Source: Cyclobacteriaceae bacterium
Lineage (GTDB): Bacteria; Bacteroidota; Bacteroidia; Cytophagales; Cyclobacteriaceae
Assembly (NCBI GenBank): GCA_030637245.1
Contig: DAOVVI010000019.1
Coordinates: forward strand, 1 to 10,924
Reading direction: 5' to 3'
Length of the DNA stretch: 10,924 bases
In this document: piece by piece, positions 7,278 to 10,924 of the stretch
Position numbering within the stretch: the stretch's first letter is position 1
Layout: every line of letters begins with the position of its first letter
Program-made: the position numbers and the translations under genes
Notes under the pieces: model-generated
What the model saw: the letters and a program-made list of their open reading frames with translations, nothing else
Told to the model about the DNA's origin: nothing
Database searches by the model: none

Positions 7278-8189
7278 TTACAATCCTAAAGTTTTGATGT
7301 AATCGCGGTTATGCTGAGCACAAACTTTTGGAGAACCCATGCCGGGTAGCACATCCTGCTCTACAACGATCCAGCCCTGGTAATTCCTTTTCTCCAGCTC
7401 TTGAGCAATTTGATGAAAATCAACATTTCCTTTGCCAAGTTCACAGAATACACCCTTGCTTACAGATTCAAAATAATCCCATTGGTTTTTTCTGGATGCC
7501 TCCCCAACTTTTGGGTCATAGTCTTTGAAGTGAACATGCCAGATTCTGTCGTAGTGTTTTTTTAGGGTAGCAACCGGATCACCTCCTCCAAAAGCAAGGT
7601 GGCCCATATCCAGGCAAAGACTAAGTAATTTAGGATCTGTTAGCTCCATCAATTTGTCAAGCTCAGACACCGTTTCCACATATCCGGCACAATGATGGTG
7701 AAAGACTGTTCTCATTCCATATTTCTCTCTAACAGCTAAGGCAACTTTTTCAGCTCCCTCAGCAAAAGTTTCCCATGTCTCATCATCCAGGCCAATTTCG
7801 TCTGCAATCCTTCCGGCGTTTTTTGTTCTTTCCGGAACAGAACCATTGTCATCCGCCAAAACAATAAAAGCATTTTTGTATCCAGCAGAATACATCAGCC
7901 CGGCAACTTCAAGCGCTTTATTTACTCCATCTTCATGTGCCTCTTCTTTCACAAGGGCGACAGGCACAAAAGCTCCAAGAAGTTCAAGATTTCTGGCAGA
8001 TAGCTCCTTTGATAAATCTCCTGGATCAGTAGGCATAAAACCCCAGTCGCCTAATTCCGTTCCGGCATAACCGGTTTCCTGCATCTCGTTCAAGACCAGC
8101 TCAAATCCAACTGCCTCACCTTCCAGGTCAAACTCCAGCGCTCCCCAGGAGCAAGGAGCATTTGCAACTTGTATTTTAGGTATTTCCAT
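7278..8189 (-). CDS. TIM-barrel inosose dehydratase/isomerase-like protein (IolE/IolI type)
   Basis: This 303-residue protein belongs to the xylose isomerase-like TIM-barrel family (AP endonuclease 2 superfamily). It starts with NAPCSWGALEF (10-20), a block common in IolE/MocC-like proteins. Likely metal and substrate ligands are E45 (TELGDWG), the HHH at 164-166, D194 and H197 (LDMGHLAFGG), H218 and H220 (HVHFKD), and E277 (VVEQD). In the inositol pathway such a protein dehydrates scyllo-inosose to the trihydroxycyclohexanedione. The family also contains isomerases and epimerases, and this N-terminus differs from classical IolE, so the exact reaction is not certain. It lies between the semialdehyde dehydrogenase and two inositol dehydrogenase-like genes, which favours an inosose substrate. 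Confidence 0.78.
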   Translation of the reverse strand: MEIPKIQVANAPCSWGALEFDLEGEAVGFELVLNEMQETGYAGTELGDWGFMPTDPGDLSKELSARNLELLGAFVPVALVKEEAHEDGVNKALEVAGLMYSAGYKNAFIVLADDNGSVPERTKNAGRIADEIGLDDETWETFAEGAEKVALAVREKYGMRTVFHHHCAGYVETVSELDKLMELTDPKLLSLCLDMGHLAFGGGDPVATLKKHYDRIWHVHFKDYDPKVGEASRKNQWDYFESVSKGVFCELGKGNVDFHQIAQELEKRNYQGWIVVEQDVLPGMGSPKVCAQHNRDYIKTLGL

Positions 8190-8247
8190 TTCTTTAATTA
8201 TTTGAAACAGTAAAAAATTGAAAAATTATAATGTTTAAAAATTATCT

Positions 8248-8260
8248 CAGCCATAGGCTG
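8248..8260 (-). other. Small hairpin directly after the iolA/mmsA-type stop codon
   Basis: On the - strand CAGCC (8260-8256) pairs with GGCTG (8252-8248) around loop TAT, immediately after the TAG stop. Six bases later comes a short T-run (ATTTTT). The five-pair stem and the displaced T-run make it a poor terminator; it may be an intercistronic stability or attenuation element inside the operon. The remaining bases of this gap are AT-rich with nothing recognisable. Confidence 0.3.
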
Positions 8261-9736
8261 CTAAAATTTTCTGGACCATTCTTTTGGCCACCTTTCGATA
8301 ACTACTTTTGTTTGGGTGAAAAATTCAACAGCATGTCTTCCCTGACCATGGAGATCACCGAAGAAGCTTTCCTTCCAGCCGCTAAACGGGAATTGTGCCA
8401 TTGGAGCAGCAACACCTATGTTGATGCCAATATTCCCGGCATTGGCCAAACTCCTGAATTTTCTGGCATTTGCGCCACTACTCGTGAAAATGCATGCCAT
8501 ATTGCCATAAGCGCCATGATTGACAAACTTCAATGCTTCATCAATGGTATCGAGTTGAATTAGACTCATCACAGGGCCAAATATTTCCGTTTTCAATATT
8601 TCGCCATCAAGCGGAAGATTTTCTATAATCGTAGGTTGAATGAAATTTCCTTTTTCAAAACCAGAAATACGTGTATTTCTTCCATCCAATACGAGTTTCC
8701 CTCCCTCGTTCAGCCCCTGGTCAATCAGTTCTGAAATTCGCTCTTTACTTGCCGAATTAATCACGGGACCCATTTCTATACTTTCATCCAGACCATAACC
8801 GGTTGTTCGATTTTTTGCTGATTCATAGAGTGATTCTTTGATAGATCCTTTGCTGTCGCCAACCGTTATGATGTTGGATGCGGCGAGGCACCGTTGACCT
8901 GCGCAGCCAAATGTGCTGTCGGTAATAATCTGGGTTGACATCTCTATATCTGCATCGGGCAGAATAACGATAGGATTTTTAGCGCCTCCCTGGGCCTGAA
9001 TGCGTTTGCCATTTCCTGTGCCTCTGGAATAAATGTATTTGGCCACTTTTGTGGAACCGACAAAACTTATGGCTCTGATCTTCGGATGATCAAGCATGGC
9101 GTCAACAGTGTCTTTGCCTCCATGCACTAAATTCACCACTCCTTTTGGCAAATCAAGTTGCTCGATGAGTCGAAACACTTTGTCCATGGTAAATGGAACC
9201 TTCTCTGATGGTTTGATGATAAACGTGTTTCCGGCTGCAATGGCATAAGGCAGGAACCAAAACGGGATCATACCCGGAAAGTTAAATGGCGAAATACATA
9301 CACAAACGCCCAGTGGTTGCCGAATCATAAATTCATCAATTCCTCCAGCAATATTTTCAGAAAATTCACTTTGCATCATGACCGGCATGCCGCACGCCAC
9401 TTCTACATTTTCTATTGCGCGTTGCAATTCTCCACGTGACTCTGTGAGCGTTTTGCCACATTCCATAGTTATGGTTTTGGCAAGATCTTCAAGATTTTCC
9501 TCTAATAAATACTTTAATTTATAAAGCGGTTGAACCCGTTGCATTACGGGTACCTGACTCCAGCTTTTGAAAGCTGTCTCAGCGGCTTCAACAGCCAGAC
9601 CAAGATCTTCAGCTGTTTTTGAGCCAAAGGGAACTTTCCCCATCACTTCCTGGGTTGCAGGATTAATCACATCAATTGTTGTATTTTCTCTGCTGTTTAC
9701 CCAGGCTCCGTTAATATAGTTTTTTAATATGTCCAT
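8261..9736 (-). CDS. mmsA: CoA-acylating (methyl)malonate-semialdehyde dehydrogenase
   Basis: This 491-residue aldehyde dehydrogenase converts malonate semialdehyde or methylmalonate semialdehyde to acetyl-CoA or propionyl-CoA, CO2 and NADH. Visible features are YINGAW near the start, [19 protein letters not shown] (149-167) with oxyanion N152, IKPSEKVP (174-181), the NAD-region FVGST (225-229), and catalytic C283 in GCAGQRCLA. The glutamate that acts as general base in ordinary ALDHs is absent from the GGAKN segment (250-254), as expected for CoA-dependent members. R106 and R282 are placed like arginines tied to carboxylate recognition in Bacillus IolA. With inositol dehydrogenases downstream it is best read as the IolA step ending inositol breakdown; valine catabolism (MmsA) is the alternative. 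It follows the transporter gene by 113 bases. Confidence 0.9.
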   Translation of the reverse strand: MDILKNYINGAWVNSRENTTIDVINPATQEVMGKVPFGSKTAEDLGLAVEAAETAFKSWSQVPVMQRVQPLYKLKYLLEENLEDLAKTITMECGKTLTESRGELQRAIENVEVACGMPVMMQSEFSENIAGGIDEFMIRQPLGVCVCISPFNFPGMIPFWFLPYAIAAGNTFIIKPSEKVPFTMDKVFRLIEQLDLPKGVVNLVHGGKDTVDAMLDHPKIRAISFVGSTKVAKYIYSRGTGNGKRIQAQGGAKNPIVILPDADIEMSTQIITDSTFGCAGQRCLAASNIITVGDSKGSIKESLYESAKNRTTGYGLDESIEMGPVINSASKERISELIDQGLNEGGKLVLDGRNTRISGFEKGNFIQPTIIENLPLDGEILKTEIFGPVMSLIQLDTIDEALKFVNHGAYGNMACIFTSSGANARKFRSLANAGNIGINIGVAAPMAQFPFSGWKESFFGDLHGQGRHAVEFFTQTKVVIERWPKEWSRKF

Positions 9737-9781
9737 TGTTTATTTTTTTATAATTACTCAGGTTATTTAGTTCACGGTTTA

Positions 9782-9833
9782 AGGTTCCCGGTTAAAATTT
9801 GGTTCTTGCATTTAAGATCAAACCTTTGAACCT
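9782..9833. repeat. Imperfect inverted repeat of GGTTC/GAACC units between transporter and mmsA
   Basis: On the + strand AGGTTC (9782-9787) and GGTT (9790-9793) are complementary to GAACCT (9828-9833) and AACC (9821-9824), giving 6+4 pairs with a short internal loop. The surrounding 113-base gap has further GGTT copies (for example about 9761 and 9801). Such GGTTC-rich spacer elements seem familiar from Bacteroidota intergenic regions, but I cannot tie this one to a named family. It may be an attenuating or processing hairpin within the operon or a degenerate repeat. Confidence 0.4.
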
Positions 9834-9849
9834 GAAACTGTTACCTTTT

Positions 9850-10924
9850 TTATACATTTCCCAATAAAATGTAAATCATTACGGTCACTATCACCAGTAT
9901 GACGGACATCAACTTTGCATATTTCCATTCCTTAAGATCAAGTATGTTCATGTTTTTCATTTCTATATTTTTTGTTACAGGATAGAATTTGGAAACGCCC
10001 ACCATAACTGCCACATTTAAGAGAAATTCAATGCCCCAGATATGTACAAAATGAATATCTACTTTAAGGATAAAAGTGGTTATAATGTAAAAGGACAGCC
10101 CTACGAACAAGGCTGCTTTTGCCCCTGCTGCCGAAATGTTTTTAGTTAAAAAACCGGCCAGCATGATCGATGCAATCGGAATGAAAAATATGCCATTTAG
10201 TTGTTGCAATAGTTGGTAAAGCCCTTCCGGAGCATTGGCTACAAAAGGAGCGGTTATTATAGCTGTTATGGCCAGCACTATGGAGGTTGCTTTTCCTACT
10301 CTGACCATTGCCTTGCCTGATGCCTCAACATTTAGGTGCCGCTTATACACATCCACACTGAAAATGGTTGCTGCGCTGTTTAGCACGCTATTGAAAGTAC
10401 TGAGCACTGCGCCCATAACCACTGCTGCAAAAAAGCCGGTAAAACTCAATGGCAATACTTTTTTCACCAATTCCGAATAAACCATATCCTGTGAGTCATA
10501 CATAGAATCGCCGTAATAGTAAAAACCAATGACCCCGGGAAGTACAATAATGATCGGTACTAGTATTTTTAAGGCTCCGGTATAAAGCAATCCTTTCTGG
10601 GCTTCAACCAGGTTTTTAGCTCCAAGGGCACGCTGAATGATCGTTTGGTTCATTCCCCAGAAATACAATTGGTTTATAATCAATCCGGTGAAAAGAACGC
10701 CAAAAGGCAATACCGAATCTTTGGCGCCAATAACATTGAATTTTTGCGGGGCATGTTCAAAAACTTTTGAAAGCCCGGTTAATGGATTGCCATCACCAAT
10801 GCTGACTAAAGCCAGGATTGGCACTAAAAGCCCACCTATCAATAAACCGTAGCCATTGATGGTATCTGACAACGCTACGGCTTTTAATCCACCAAAAATG
10901 GCGTATATGGAGCCAATAGCACCA
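9850..10924 (-). CDS. Sodium/solute symporter (SSS/SLC5 family), 5' end outside window
   Basis: The frame stays open to the right edge, so the N-terminal part is missing. The TTG at 10872-10870 that could be taken as a start is internal: upstream codons read YAIFGGLKAVALSDTINGYG, a family-typical segment seen in SGLT-like proteins. NQLYFWGMNQTIIQRALGAK resembles the vSGLT segment with the sugar-contacting Asn and gating Tyr. LSTFNSVLNSAATIF carries a Ser-Thr pair where the Na2-site hydroxyl residues lie. At least nine hydrophobic membrane segments are visible, the last near the C-terminus (about MSVILVIVTVMIYILLG). Its place at the head of this operon makes it a candidate Na+-coupled inositol or polyol importer in the inner membrane, but related members carry sugars, sialic acid and other solutes. 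Confidence 0.88.
   Translation of the reverse strand, partial: GAIGSIYAIFGGLKAVALSDTINGYGLLIGGLLVPILALVSIGDGNPLTGLSKVFEHAPQKFNVIGAKDSVLPFGVLFTGLIINQLYFWGMNQTIIQRALGAKNLVEAQKGLLYTGALKILVPIIIVLPGVIGFYYYGDSMYDSQDMVYSELVKKVLPLSFTGFFAAVVMGAVLSTFNSVLNSAATIFSVDVYKRHLNVEASGKAMVRVGKATSIVLAITAIITAPFVANAPEGLYQLLQQLNGIFFIPIASIMLAGFLTKNISAAGAKAALFVGLSFYIITTFILKVDIHFVHIWGIEFLLNVAVMVGVSKFYPVTKNIEMKNMNILDLKEWKYAKLMSVILVIVTVMIYILLGNV

Noticed and set aside
8231..8563. 110-codon + strand frame over the end of the semialdehyde dehydrogenase
   Set aside because: It is antisense to conserved ALDH C-terminal sequence and begins in an AT-rich gap without a promoter or known motif.
9850..10872. Symporter gene starting at TTG 10872
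   Set aside because: The frame continues upstream to the window edge with a family-typical membrane segment (FGGLKAVALSDT), so this is an internal codon.

Overview
The window looks like chromosomal DNA of a Bacteroidota bacterium, probably a free-living and perhaps marine member of the Cytophagales/Flavobacteriia type. The reasons are moderate AT-richness, lipoprotein sulfatases, a SAM-I riboswitch ahead of metY, a promoter resembling the Bacteroidota TTTG / TAnnTTTG consensus, and starts without clear Shine-Dalgarno sequences. Genus cannot be fixed from the sequence.

Left edge (1-750): the 5' end of an O-acetylhomoserine sulfhydrylase gene (metY) is read leftward. Its long leader holds a well-preserved SAM-I riboswitch (about 442-560) and a candidate promoter (588-619). 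Between riboswitch and metY lies a candidate small protein gene (432 to 275) that reads through only with a -1 shift at a slippery-type heptamer, and several hairpins. The rest of the divergent intergenic region (about 561-750) holds the presumed promoter of the rightward operon.

Left half (751-5066, + strand): three consecutive, mutually diverged S1-type sulfatases, each with an N-terminal export signal and a Cys-type formylglycine motif. They form one probable operon with no glycoside hydrolase or SusC/SusD gene in view. It ends at a hairpin that can act as a bidirectional terminator (5076-5106).

Right half (5133-10924, - strand): a convergent catabolic operon transcribed leftward. In transcription order it holds a sodium/solute symporter (5' end outside the window), a CoA-acylating (methyl)malonate-semialdehyde dehydrogenase (iolA/mmsA type), a TIM-barrel inosose dehydratase/isomerase-like protein (iolE type), and two Gfo/Idh/MocA dehydrogenases of the inositol 2-dehydrogenase type. 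Together they suggest uptake of an inositol or similar polyol, oxidation to inosose, dehydration, and a final step to acetyl-CoA. The iolB, iolC, iolD and iolJ functions are not in the window and would have to lie elsewhere.

The sulfatases could release sulfate from sulfated glycans, and the neighbouring metY incorporates reduced sulfur. Any functional link between sulfatases, metY and the inositol operon is inferred from position only. The most notable unexplained element is the riboswitch-controlled small ORF with its apparent frameshift.
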